Position numbers and translations under genes: made by a program. Under the pieces are notes generated by a model. The model ran no database searches. It had not been told where the DNA came from and saw only the letters and a program-made list of their open reading frames with translations. This document shows positions 40,678 through 51,356 of a DNA stretch of 64,000 bases, one piece after another. Positions within the stretch are counted from its first letter, which is position 1, and each line of letters begins with the position of its first letter. The DNA is taken from contig CAJNOJ010000024.1 in NCBI GenBank assembly GCA_905250025.1, positions 434,001 through 498,000 of the forward strand. The letters run 5' to 3'. Source of the stretch: Adineta ricciae. Taxonomy: Eukaryota; Rotifera; Eurotatoria; Adinetida; Adinetidae.

Positions 40678-43094
40678 CTATGATACATGATCAAGCATTT
40701 GTATGGATGTTTTCTTGCGTTTGTTTGTTCGATCCGGCATTGGTATTTGACTTTGCAGACCATACTTTTCTAACCATTCTTCGAATGATTTATTCAGCGC
40801 ACGACCTGATTTACCAATTTCAGATTCCGGCTAAGTAAAAGCAAAATTCGTAGTTTAGACAACAAGCTTTTATAAAAGTCTACTAACTCGATTGAATGTA
40901 GCACAGTTTTGAAACATTAAATATACATCAGCCAAGAAATCATTCATGCTCGCATATGAATTTATCTTTTCTTTAATTGTACGCAAATCGATTGGTCGTG
41001 CAATGACTTTGTGATAACCAATACACTGAAAAACAAAAGTTAGTTAAGAAAATTGACTTCAACCAAAACAATTTACATCGGCTGGTACTGGATTATGAAA
41101 AGGTCCACTTGATGGATGTGTGTACATTTGTAGAACTAATTTTTCGCAAATGTGTTGTTCTGCAGCTGATAATTTCTCATTTGTTTCGTCATGCTTTCGT
41201 TTTGCCGCGGTATTCGAATTGTTATTCGCTTCGGAGCAGAGACTACACTTCCATTTATCATTCATCGATACTTCATTCAATGATGGAACATGACAGTCCA
41301 CATGATAAACACGTGGACATGCATCGCAACAGACAAGTTCACCACCACAGCGACATACGGCACAATAATCATCACTTGTATCAAGTAATATGGCGGGCTG
41401 CATATCGTTATCAGCTTTCTCATTTGTTGATACTTGAGTTGAGTATTTATTCGGTTTTCTAAATTTCAAAGTTGAGTATACATGAAAGAAATTGGTGAAC
41501 GTTAATTTACTTTTGTTCGATTCCGTTCATTTGTTCTAAATCAAATCATTTGAATTAAATTCGTGAAATAAGCAAAGAAAATAGGTACCTTCAGAACATC
41601 CTGGTCGACCATTATTGCCCCTCTTCTTGCCGTTTTGTACTAGTACACCAAGACTAGTAATTGTCGAGCGAATATTTCTAGGATCATACGGTGTAAAGGT
41701 TAATTGAAACGGATTGACTGCTTTCGACCAGATCGCATTTTGATGTAATAAATGATCCAATCGTTTCGACATAACGCGATTGCAAGTCAAGAATGCCGTT
41801 TTAGACCCTACGAAGTAAACAGCGGAGGGAAAGACTGATAATGATTATGAGAGTGGAATTTGTGTGTGTACCAGTCGTAAGAGCGTCATTGACGAAATCA
41901 AGCGAATGGTCCATGTTTTGTAAATATTGTTCGAATCGTGTATTTCTGAAATGAATACGAATGCAACCAGCGTCACTCTTGAAGTCAGAACATGAAAATC
42001 AGACGATCTCACTTTTCTACGAACTGCGTTCGTGCTTGATTGCATACAGCTGTTGTATCATTAATTAATTGTTTGCATGCTTTGCTTACTTCCGTGATCA
42101 TGTTTAAACCGAACAATTTAATATCATCAATGACTCGTTGTTCAGTTTGATCAATCTCCGACCTTTGTTGACTTCGAGTTGCTTGAATTTTGTTTAGCAT
42201 AAGTCGAACATCACGGACTTTATTGACTAAGGATTGCAGGTTGCTTTTTTGGTTTTGTACCGCTTCGTCAATGAATGAGTAGCGATGATTCTTATGTTGA
42301 GTAATTTGACATTCATCGCTGAAACAAAAGGAGATCAGTTAAATGAAAACGAGAGAGTCGCGCTTACCATGTCAATGTTTGACAATCCTGACAAAAATTT
42401 CGAGCTAACTCTTCTTTGTGAATCTAAACGTATTAGTAATTATTATTCTGAAACATACAGACTTGAGGGTGACTCACCTGACATAGTAACCTTTCGTTGG
42501 ACATCATTTTTCGAATTTGTTTTGCTTCTTCAGTACTCTTCTGCGTGACCGTATGATCTTTGGTTAGACGAACTCGAGCATGAGCATTTTTACATTGAGT
42601 GCATAACCAGTCGACACAATTATCGCAATACCTAAATGAAAACTCGTTCAATGTGCAAAACTCATATTCCAACGAACCAGTCGGCAACATTTCCTTCCTC
42701 ACAATTGCTGCAATGTGAAAACAATCCATTTGCAGCATTTTCATCCGCAGCAAACAAGTTATCACAGATCGTATCTCCTCGACTTTTGTGATTACATGCT
42801 GGACATGTATACATTGTACCTAGAATAAACACATCTTCGTCATCGATTACAATTTATTCTCAATTTTTGTTTACCACCAGATGACTCATCTTTCAATTTC
42901 TCTAAACATTGAATACAAACAGAATGCAGACATGCTAAGATCTTCGATGTACGTGATCGAAGATCTTGATGGCATGAAACACATATTGTTGACGCTTCTT
43001 CATTCGCTATTGTAATTCGATGGTTCGAAGGTGTTGGATCATCGATAAGAAATGAATTAAAAGGAGAATTTCGTCGATCTTCATTGCGAGCCAT
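40678..43094 (-). CDS. TIF1-family protein: RING, B-boxes, coiled coil, PHD, bromodomain
   Basis: Domain order is that of TRIM24/28/33. The start MARNEDRRNSPFNSF (ATG at 43092-43094) is followed by a C3HC4 RING (CVSCHQDLRSRTSKILACLH, CIQCLEKL, CPACNHKS). Next are B-box 1 (YCDNCVDWLCTQCKNAH) and B-box 2 (FCQDCQTLTC, CQITQHKNHRYSF). The coiled coil covers about 42010-42290 (LNKIQATRSQQRSEIDQTE). The PHD finger is YCAVCRCGGELVCCDACPRV to KWKCSLC. The C-terminal bromodomain has YHKVIARPIDLRTIKEKI and FLADVYLMFQNCATFNR. The PHD-bromo pair reads modified histone H3 in TIF1 proteins. In vertebrates TRIM28 recruits SETDB1, and the SETDB1 gene here is directly head-to-head, 257 bases away. Which TIF1 member it corresponds to cannot be decided. 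Confidence 0.92.
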
Positions 43095-43351
43095 TCTGTT
43101 CACTTCTTTTCCTTGTTGTTGTTGTTGTTTTCTCCTCTTCTGTTTGAAACAACAAAACTATTGTTATGTTCAGTCACCCTCGTTGATTGGTGGATCTTGA
43201 TGGACCAATCAGATTTCATTCTTCGTCCTCTTTGTGTCCATCTATGTCTTTGTTACAGCAATAAACGATAAATCGATTCGATAATAAAGTTCTTCTCTTC
43301 ATCGTATCGTTTAAGAAAAATATTCGTCTATTTGGAAAAAACACACATCCA
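43095..43351. promoter_or_regulatory. Shared head-to-head promoter region, TIF1 and SETDB1
   Basis: 257 bases between the two start codons. Co-expression is a reasonable expectation for functional partners, but no specific element was identified. Confidence 0.5.
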
Positions 43352-45631
43352 ATGCCTGTGGCTATTGATGTTGGCCAACGTGTGCTCGTCTATAATCCTT
43401 CACATGGATGGACGTTGGCATATTTTGTTACTGCTCAACGAACAAGCGAGAATAAACTTCAGATACTGGTGAATATTTCAAGCAAAGTCTCTTCTGTCTC
43501 GAAAAAATCACTTATTTTCATCCTTTAGACATGTCGCTTGTCGAACTGTCATCACAAAGCAACTTCTCAAGATCATTATCGATACCCGCCAGAGCGTGTG
43601 GCACTGAATGATACAGTTGCGGATAATCTTAATGTAGGCACACGTGTTCTCTGCATGCCAAGTGGCGATGCAGATACATCTCGATATATTGACAAACCCT
43701 TACGTGGTATCATTGCTGAACAACCATCATCTGCTAACAGTCAACGTTACTTAATTTTTGCTGACAATGATTCGCCGTTTTACTTGCGTTCAATTGCAAT
43801 ACACCTCTTGCTTGAATCTTTGTCGAATTATCTAGCTAAGGTTGATCTGGGCACAAAGCATTACATAGAAAATTACGTGTTAACGTATCCGAAACGGCGT
43901 CTTGTCAATGTCTCGGCAAAAGATCATATTAATATTGAATTAAATGGCCAATGGGTTGATGCTCTCGTCTCCAAAGTTGAAGGAAGTCTTATTCGAGTAT
44001 TTATACCGTTCTTAAACAAGCACGAGTGGCTCTATCGGGGTTCGTTACGATTACAACCTCTGTTTAATTCTCTCTCGTCCTACGAACCACCTTGTAAACG
44101 CTTGGCAGTAGAAAAAGAGACGAAAATCGATAACAAATGTCACTTTTTACTCGCTCCATTGAATCAAGGTTGGAAACGTCAAATACGTAACGATCTCGGT
44201 ACGATTGTTTACATCGCACCGTGCGGTCAGATGTTCACCGATGCTGATCGGTTACAAAATTATCTTTTTCAAATGGATTCAATACTAAACATTCGCCACT
44301 TTTCATTCGATATGAGTTGTCGCGTAACACAAAAATTCATGGTATCAGAAAAACCCTTAGTGCAGATCGATGATTACTCATATGAACGCGAAAAAGTTCC
44401 ATTGATGTTAGTCAACGAAATGGATTCATCACTACCGAAAACATTCGAATATGTTGCCGATCGAATACCTTTAACCAACGATATTGTTATTGACACAAGT
44501 ACATTACAAGGCTGTTCGTGTACAGATGGTTGTCTAGATCCAACAAAATGTGCTTGTTGGAAGAAAACATACGATGCTATCATTGACTCGCATTATTATG
44601 AAGATGTCATTGCTGAATTAAAGGAATTGTATGATGAGGAAGATGAGGATCCTGAACGAGTGCGATTATACTTGTACGATGCACTATCCAAAAGAAACTA
44701 CGGCTACAAGCATGGACGCTTATTAGAAAAAATACATTCAGGTATGAAATATCTCTTGAAGAAACGGGCAAGCTTATCTCTTCCGTTCGTATAGGCATTT
44801 ATGAATGCAACGGTAAATGTAAATGTGATTCTCGATGTGCAAATCGATGCGTTCAGTTTGGTTTAAATACGCTTCTTCAAATCTATCATACTGCAGAGAA
44901 GGGATGGGGTGTGCGTACACTATACGATTTACCAGCTGGTACATTCCTGAGTTTCTACGCAGGTGAAATTCTCAATGATGAAGATGCAAATCGACGTGGC
45001 GTGCAGAAAAATATGGGTGATGTGTATTTTACCGCATTGGATTTTGTTGCTTCTTTGAATCCATCGTCATCGCCAAGAAAACCGAGACCTGTCATGAATA
45101 TGAATAATGGCAATCATGTAAATGATACGAATGCAACATCTGATAGCCAGCAGAATGGAAGTAAGCTGTATTCGAGTGAAAAAAAAGAATGAAAATGACA
45201 TGTGGGAATTCTAGATGGTCATGCAACAGTTGAAGGAGTAGGCGAAGATGACGAAGAAGGTCTACCGATTGAAAAGACGAAAGCTTTTCTTGAATATCAA
45301 CAAGCCAATTATGATCCAGGCATTTTCGTCATGGATGCACATTTAAAAGGTAATGTGTCACGTTTTTACAACCACTCGTGCTCGCCAAATGTGTTCGTTC
45401 AAAATGTTTTCATCGAATCATGGGATGTGCGATTTCCTTGGGTAGCTTTTTTTACTACTCATCACATTCGAGCAGGAACGGAACTTGTATGGGATTATTC
45501 GTATGAAGTAAGATTCGTAATTAGTCAAAAGTTCGCATTGCATTTGTTTTTCGTTTCAGGTCGATACAGTAGAAAATCGCGTTTTACACTGTCGTTGTGG
45601 GTCCGAGCAATGTCGTCATCGTTTACTCTAA
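43352..45631 (+). CDS. SETDB1-like: SETDB1/eggless-type histone H3K9 methyltransferase
   Basis: The start is MPVAIDVGQRVLVYNPSHGW. Tudor-like modules follow (VGTRVLCMPSGDAD, LNGQWVDALVSKVEGSLIRV). The MBD is clear: CHFLLAPLNQGWKRQIRND, YIAPCGQMF, IRHFSFDMSC. Pre-SET Cys clusters are GCSCTDGCLDPTKCACWKK and YECNGKCKCDSRCANRCVQ. The SET domain begins KGWGVRTLYDLPAGTFLSFY. It is split by an insert of about 80 residues, much shorter than in vertebrate SETDB1, then resumes with VSRFYNHSCSPNVFVQNVF, WVAFFTTHHIRAGTELVWDY and the post-SET CRCGSEQCRHRLL. The catalytic NHSC and the zinc-binding post-SET Cys residues are intact, and His replaces the usual Gly in the CRxRLL end. Six or so exons. Published work on Adineta vaga describes expanded SETDB1 copies linked to DNA-methyl-mark silencing (from memory). 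Confidence 0.95.
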
Positions 45632-46048
45632 TTCTTTTTCTTTTTTTGTCGTTTGTGTTTTTTTAAAGTTCATGGAATGTTCATTGTTCAGTTTGGAAAA
45701 CAAATTATTCTTCGTGTATGATATTGTACAGATAATAAATAAATCGGAAAGTATTAAGACATGCTACTCATTGACAATCGAATGTTTCACACGAGAGACT
45801 TGCAGCAGCGTGTTCTATTCATAGCCGATATTGGTTTATTTTTCTGTTTTTTTCTTAATGAAATTAAAGCCTTATTCACTTTCAATCCATTGAAATGCAA
45901 TTTCAAGTTAATGTTGCCGAGTATTTCATATTCAAATCAATCGCGAGTCGTATGCTAATTATCGATACATGTATTTCATGGCAGGAAAAGAAAGAAAAAT
46001 CGAACAACGCTGTTTCTTTCCATTGTTACATTCTTTTACGAAAAGGCA
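45632..46048. other. Spacer between SETDB1 and LRR-Roc-COR gene
   Basis: 417 bases, T-rich, with AATAAATAAA near 45736 as a likely SETDB1 poly(A) signal. The open stretches here are low-complexity Phe/Ile-rich translations and are not supported as genes. Confidence 0.55.
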
Positions 46049-49000
46049 ATGCCAGTTGTACCATCGTTGTTAGGTTATCGTGCATCTAACGTCAGCAAAG
46101 TAAGTCCGACGAAATACAACATATGTTTAGTAGTTAAACATTTGCTTCTATCAGGGAGTATCACGATCGAAATCAGCGCAGCGTGCTCTTCCCTCGAAAT
46201 CGTTACGTATTCCCACTAATAGTCAACAAACACGAATAAAAAGGACGACTAACCGAATGAACAGTATAACGAATAGTTTTTTGGATCCACCGCGTCCACC
46301 CGATCCGACTCTCTTCGTCCAAGCTGGTACATCCGGTCTTCGACACTTATTTCCCATTCATCTGACGGACAGTGATGGTAATCTAAAGGCATTTCCTCGT
46401 TCGATCTCACGTTTACGCTCTCGTGTCCCCACGACTGAACGTTGCACCAGCATCGAGATGATTAGAAATATCTGCTTATCAATTCAGACATTAGAACATT
46501 TCGACATCAGTGAAAATAATCTCGATGATTTACCATTAGACATCGCTTGTTTGACTATCTTGCAAACATTGAACTGTTCACATAATCAATTATCGACAAT
46601 TCCAGATTTGCTCGAGAAATTAATACATTTGAAAGATCTCGACATATCATTTAATCAATTTAAGCATTTTCCAGCTGTTATCTGTAGATTTACACATTTA
46701 ATACGATTTAATTGTGAACATAACTTTCTCAGGACAATCCATGACGATTTAATCAACCTTATCAACTTAAAAACTATGATTCTCGATCACAATCAACTGG
46801 AAAACTTAGATACGATCGATTTTAGTCATTTGAAAGAACTCGAGTACATTCACATAGCGCATAATCAATTACTCAGATTTCCATCAAATCTTCATCAACT
46901 GACACATTTGAAAAATATTAATCTTTCGTATAATCAACTGACAACATTTCCAACGGAATTATTTCTTATCAATACACTTGACGTGGTCAACTTAAGTCAT
47001 AATTTCCTCACACATTTATCTTCACTGCCAGATGTTTATAAGCGAACGTCACTGATATTTTCGATCGATTTGTCTTTTAATCAATTGACAAGATTCTATG
47101 ATTATCTGCTCTGGATATCTATTAAACTTGATTTGTCGAATAATGGGATCGAAATGATTCCGAAAGATGTGCTCCGACGAATCAACCGGGATACGTTAAA
47201 GAATCGAGAATTGAAAATCGATAATAATCCATTGAAACATCCCATTGATATTATTTCGAAGGATAATATCAATACGAACAATTTGCTTCGAATCATTCGC
47301 AATCATGTCGATGAGCAACAGATCGATGAAAGTATTCGACAGGGTTTCAAGATTTGTATCACCGGAGGTCAACAAACAGGAAAATCATCATTGGCATTTT
47401 GTTTGGAAGAACTAATGCCATGTGTATCCGACAAAAAACCAGAGAGAATGATGAATAGTCAGAGACGATATCTACAAAAACTAAGTACATTGTTTGTTCT
47501 TTTTAGTTCTACGTTTTCCGTTTCGCTTTCAAACGCGAAGTCGTCAAGAATCTTTGCCAGTAGCCGAAACCGATGCGCCCAAACAAAAGAAATCGTCCAA
47601 TCTACTCCGAAAACGATCTGCAGCAGTAGCACCCGTTTCTCAGCCATCTCCGGCTCCACGTGAACCGATTAAAACTCTTCCGGTCACAATTTTCGATTTC
47701 AGCGGCTCACCGAGATATTACGAACATATGACATCAGTCATCGATACAAATGCGATTCATCTGATTTGTATCCATACTGTACAATTCGAGCAAACAACGC
47801 CGATGAATATCGAAGAAATATTCGATTCTACCTTTGATATTCGTGCGCATTCAGTTCTTGCACCATTATTTCAAATCTTACAATTTCTGTGCGACAAAGT
47901 GACGAAAAACAACGGCTTGGCAATCATACCCGTCGCTACACACATCGATCTTTACGATAAACGACCGGCACAAGAAAAGTAAATATCTTTTTTCTTGGGA
48001 AAACTCTCGAAATTTTGCTTTTAGAAACCAAGCTTTAGATAAAATCAATCAATTTTTCAAACTTTATCATCAACATCGATTTAATCGGATCCGAGACGAA
48101 ATTCAACGAATAAACACACTCTCAATCGTTTCAGCCTCGCTATCTTATCGTTTAAAAGTGTATACATCTCTTCTTGACAATAAGATACAAATTGAATCTT
48201 GTCAGTCGATTAGTTCTTTGACATGCCAAGGACTTACCGAACTTAACCAAACGATTCAAAGTTGTCTTCTGACACATCAAAACATCTTTCCGCATGTCGA
48301 TCGAATCCTACCGACACTTTGGGTCGATACAAACCATTCGATAGAATCATTAGCTGATCAATTAGCAGTTCCATACGTCTCCTGGGAAAATTTTACTAAT
48401 TATATTACTACTAAACATGGTCTCTCGAATCTAATCGATGATATAGCAATGTCATTGTGTGCCGAAGGACAAATTCTGATCTTAAATCAAATTGGAACAT
48501 CGGATCGGGTTGTTTTCCTTCGACCCTTGTGGCTGGGCGATCTTCTAACATCATTATTACATCTTAACGATCAATCAAAATCAAATCATCAACCACATAT
48601 CAAAGAGTATCATCAATTCGGTCGTTTACATTCCGATCTAGTTCGCACATTATGGCATAATCTAGTACATAAAAAAGACGAGTTCTATCAAGTATGGATG
48701 ATTTTAATGCGATTTCTATTGATTGCCTATCCGAAAATGAGTAAAAAGCAATTGAAAAGTCTTCTTCATACCGAAGGAAAACATGATTTTAAGTTTGACT
48801 ATGCCATTGTGCCCTACTGCTTACCCATGCTCAATTTCAGCGAACAGGATAAACGAAGAAACGCGTTTTATCATGACTCAAAATACGCCGTTAGCGTATG
48901 TTATCAAAGTCGATCATTACCACTAGGTTTCTTTCATCGGTATTCTGTTTCGGCAATTTTCAAACTGAACATAACCTATATCGAACATTGGAATAATTTT

Positions 49001-49631
49001 ATACTTGGAAAATACGATGAACATGATGTCAAGTAAGTCGAAGATCTCCTTTCTCAACACAAAGACATTTCGGACTTTCATAGATTCATTCTCGATACTG
49101 ACCATCTAACATATATCAATTGCTATTGTGCAACAGACATTGGCAATCAACCATTTGAACAGATTTGGAATGTTGTCATGCTCATTTTGAATCATTTCGA
49201 AGATCTATTCAAAACTCTAGCTCCAAGTAGATTTCAATTCAAGTAAACTGAAGAAAAAAGACAAATCTTCTCGTTATTTTAGATAATCAATTCAATCGTT
49301 ATGTTCGATGTCCATATTGTAGAGAATATTCGTTTATGGTAAGTAAACAGGAAATGACAAAGAGAAGAAGTGTAACCTAATTATGTAATAGGGAGAATGG
49401 ACTACTCCAAAGGAATTACAAGGTCTTCAGTACAAAAAATGTACGTCATGTGGTGAAGATGTTGACACAAAATATCTCGTGCAACCTAACGAAAGTAAAC
49501 GACGAAGTAAGTTTGTTGGAAGAGAAATTCAATTGAAATAGGATGCTTGGATATTTTCAGATGAAGACTTATTGCGCAAAATACGCGAACGAAAATCGGC
49601 TTCGACTCGTTTGATGACAACATTAGTGTGA
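46049..49631 (+). CDS. LRR-Roc-COR (ROCO) GTPase without kinase, MFHAS1-like
   Basis: Starts MPVVPSLLGYRASNVSK (exon 1), then a basic stretch. About ten leucine-rich repeats run from 46480 to 47250, for example LEHFDISENNLDDLPLDI and LKNINLSYNQLTTFPTEL. The Roc GTPase has the P-loop ITGGQQTGKSSL, the switch motif IFDFSGSPRYYEH and a G4-like VATHID. A COR domain follows, with WENFTNYITTKHGLSNLI, GQILILNQIGTSDRVVFLRP and FYQVWMILMRFLLIAYP. No kinase domain is present. The end is unusual: a four-Cys zinc-ribbon-like module (CPYC about 49315, CTSCGE about 49441) and a basic tail. One intron near 47459-47507 is placed with some doubt because two donors fit. In the family the Roc domain binds GTP and COR dimerises; the cellular role here is unknown. 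Confidence 0.88.
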
Positions 49632-50192
49632 AAAGAGACTTTTGTTACTTACAAATAAATCGAGACACTTTCCTTTTGTTCGTAAACTCAGTAGTAGAAT
49701 CAATTTCACATCACGCGATCACCTTTTGTTCAAAAGTATTCTATCGAGAATCAAGTTGACAGGTGTCTACCATAGGACAAGAACCCACCGCACTATTTGT
49801 TCACAAACGGAAAACAAAAAGATGAGTCACTAGTCAGCGAAGTTTATAATGGTTACTAATGTGATCGATATGTTTTGACGGTTCTATTATTCATGCTGTC
49901 AATGGCAAAGATTGCCCATCTCGAAGTTGCTGATATGATTATTGTTTCTTGTAATATAGAGAACATATGACGATCATTACATGATAATCATATTTTGGCC
50001 TTGTTATTTCTTATGTGAATGATTTATCTGTTTCTGTGAATTAACCTAACAGTTGTGACACTTGTCACATTAGCATAAATGTTGATTGGTTAACGTTATT
50101 TACAAAATAGGAAAAAAAACAGGTGACATGTTTGTTAAGTTGACATTTAGGATATATTATTCTAAGTATTCCACGAGGAAATTTATTTATAT

Positions 50193-50211
50193 GATTATTA
50201 TTATTATTATT
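50193..50211. repeat. ATT trinucleotide microsatellite
   Basis: Six ATT units in the gene-poor stretch. No function assigned. Confidence 0.8.
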
Positions 50212-50326
50212 CAATCAAACGGTATGGAATCGCGCCCACGAAGAGAATGTCATTTGTTGTCTGTGCGCTCTGTTGTCTAATTCAATGAGACGTTGGGAAT
50301 TGAACTATTGTTGAAGGAATTCTTTG

Positions 50327-50677
50327 TTAATGAAATGCTAATTCATATTTAGTTAAAACGATGTCAGCGCTTTTGAATTCATTACTGTCATTTCGTCGAT
50401 TCTGTTTTTCTAATGATTGAACAATGACATGAACATTTTTGGTGAAGTAGTTCTGCAAAAAACTAAAAACATTTGTCTGTCGTTGACAATATGCTGAATT
50501 TAAATGATTATTAGCGCCAAACGATCGTATGATTGTTTGTGGCAGTTGGAAAATTTCATGTGAAAATAGAGTTTTGATAGACAAAACAGTAAATTCTTTC
50601 TGACAGATAGTTTCACAGTCCGGACAAAAAGAAAAGAAATTGAATCGAACGTGCATTCGTAGCAACTCGAAGCTCAT
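50327..50677 (-). CDS. Possible small protein of unknown function
   Basis: An ATG-started open frame of 116 codons (MSFELLRMHVRFNFF, later CPDCETICQKEFTVLS and SFGANNHLNSAYCQRQ). Composition is mixed rather than low-complexity. No signal peptide, membrane segment or known domain is seen, and there is no supporting splice structure. It may be a chance open frame. Confidence 0.25.
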   Translation of the reverse strand: MSFELLRMHVRFNFFSFCPDCETICQKEFTVLSIKTLFSHEIFQLPQTIIRSFGANNHLNSAYCQRQTNVFSFLQNYFTKNVHVIVQSLEKQNRRNDSNEFKSADIVLTKYELAFH

Positions 50678-51310
50678 CGATTGTGTACAAGGAAAATCCG
50701 AATAGAATGGTAAATTGAGGAGAAAATCGATATGTCATTTGTTGGTAAACGAAGAAGTAGGCAACAGAACCTCATCGATTGGCTTCTTTTGTTTTGCTCG
50801 ATGGTTGGCATTGTCTGTTCCTGATTATGTGATCAGTGAAGAAGAATTTGTAAACAATTTTCGATGAGTAGATAGGAAAATGAATGCACTTGAGATGAAT
50901 GAACTATTCTATCTTTTGGGATTTTACTTCAATTAACAAGCTCGATCAGCGGACGAACTACGCATGATTGGCTTGTTAGGAGATAATCAAGAGAGAAGTA
51001 GGCGACAAGATTCACTCATCGTCAAGTTTTTTGATAGATCTTCTTCTTACTAATTGCTTCATTTCGATGAGTTTTCGAAATACCAGACAATGGCAAAAGA
51101 AAATGAAGAATGTGTGCTAATTTATATTCTAATCTTCTCATCTCTCCTTTCGACATATCATCTTCCAGAAAGAGTAGGAAAACGATCTTGAATGTATAAA
51201 ACTATGGATGAATTCCTTTTAATAGAAATACTAATTTAGATAGGCTTAAGATAGAAACAGTAATAGAAACCATCGAACGGTATCATAACGCGAGTCTATT
51301 ATAATGGAAA

Positions 51311-51356
51311 AACAACAACAATAACAGTAGTAGTAGTAGTAGCAGCAGCAGCAACA
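51311..51356. repeat. Compound trinucleotide repeat
   Basis: CAA units, then GTA units, then GCA units in tandem in the gene-poor stretch. The repeat does not sit in a credible coding frame. Confidence 0.8.

Noticed and set aside
45597-46089. Several + strand frames after SETDB1.
   Set aside because: They are 3' UTR and T-rich spacer; the real SETDB1 stop is at 45629-45631 in the post-SET frame.
47486-47507. A 22-base intron in the ROCO gene (donor CTAA|GTACATT).
   Set aside because: An upstream donor (AATA|GTCAGAG, at about 47459) uses the same acceptor in the same phase and gives a normal 49-base intron.
51311-51356. Trinucleotide run as a possible coding poly-Gln/Ser tract.
   Set aside because: Flanking frames close quickly with stops and there is no gene around it.
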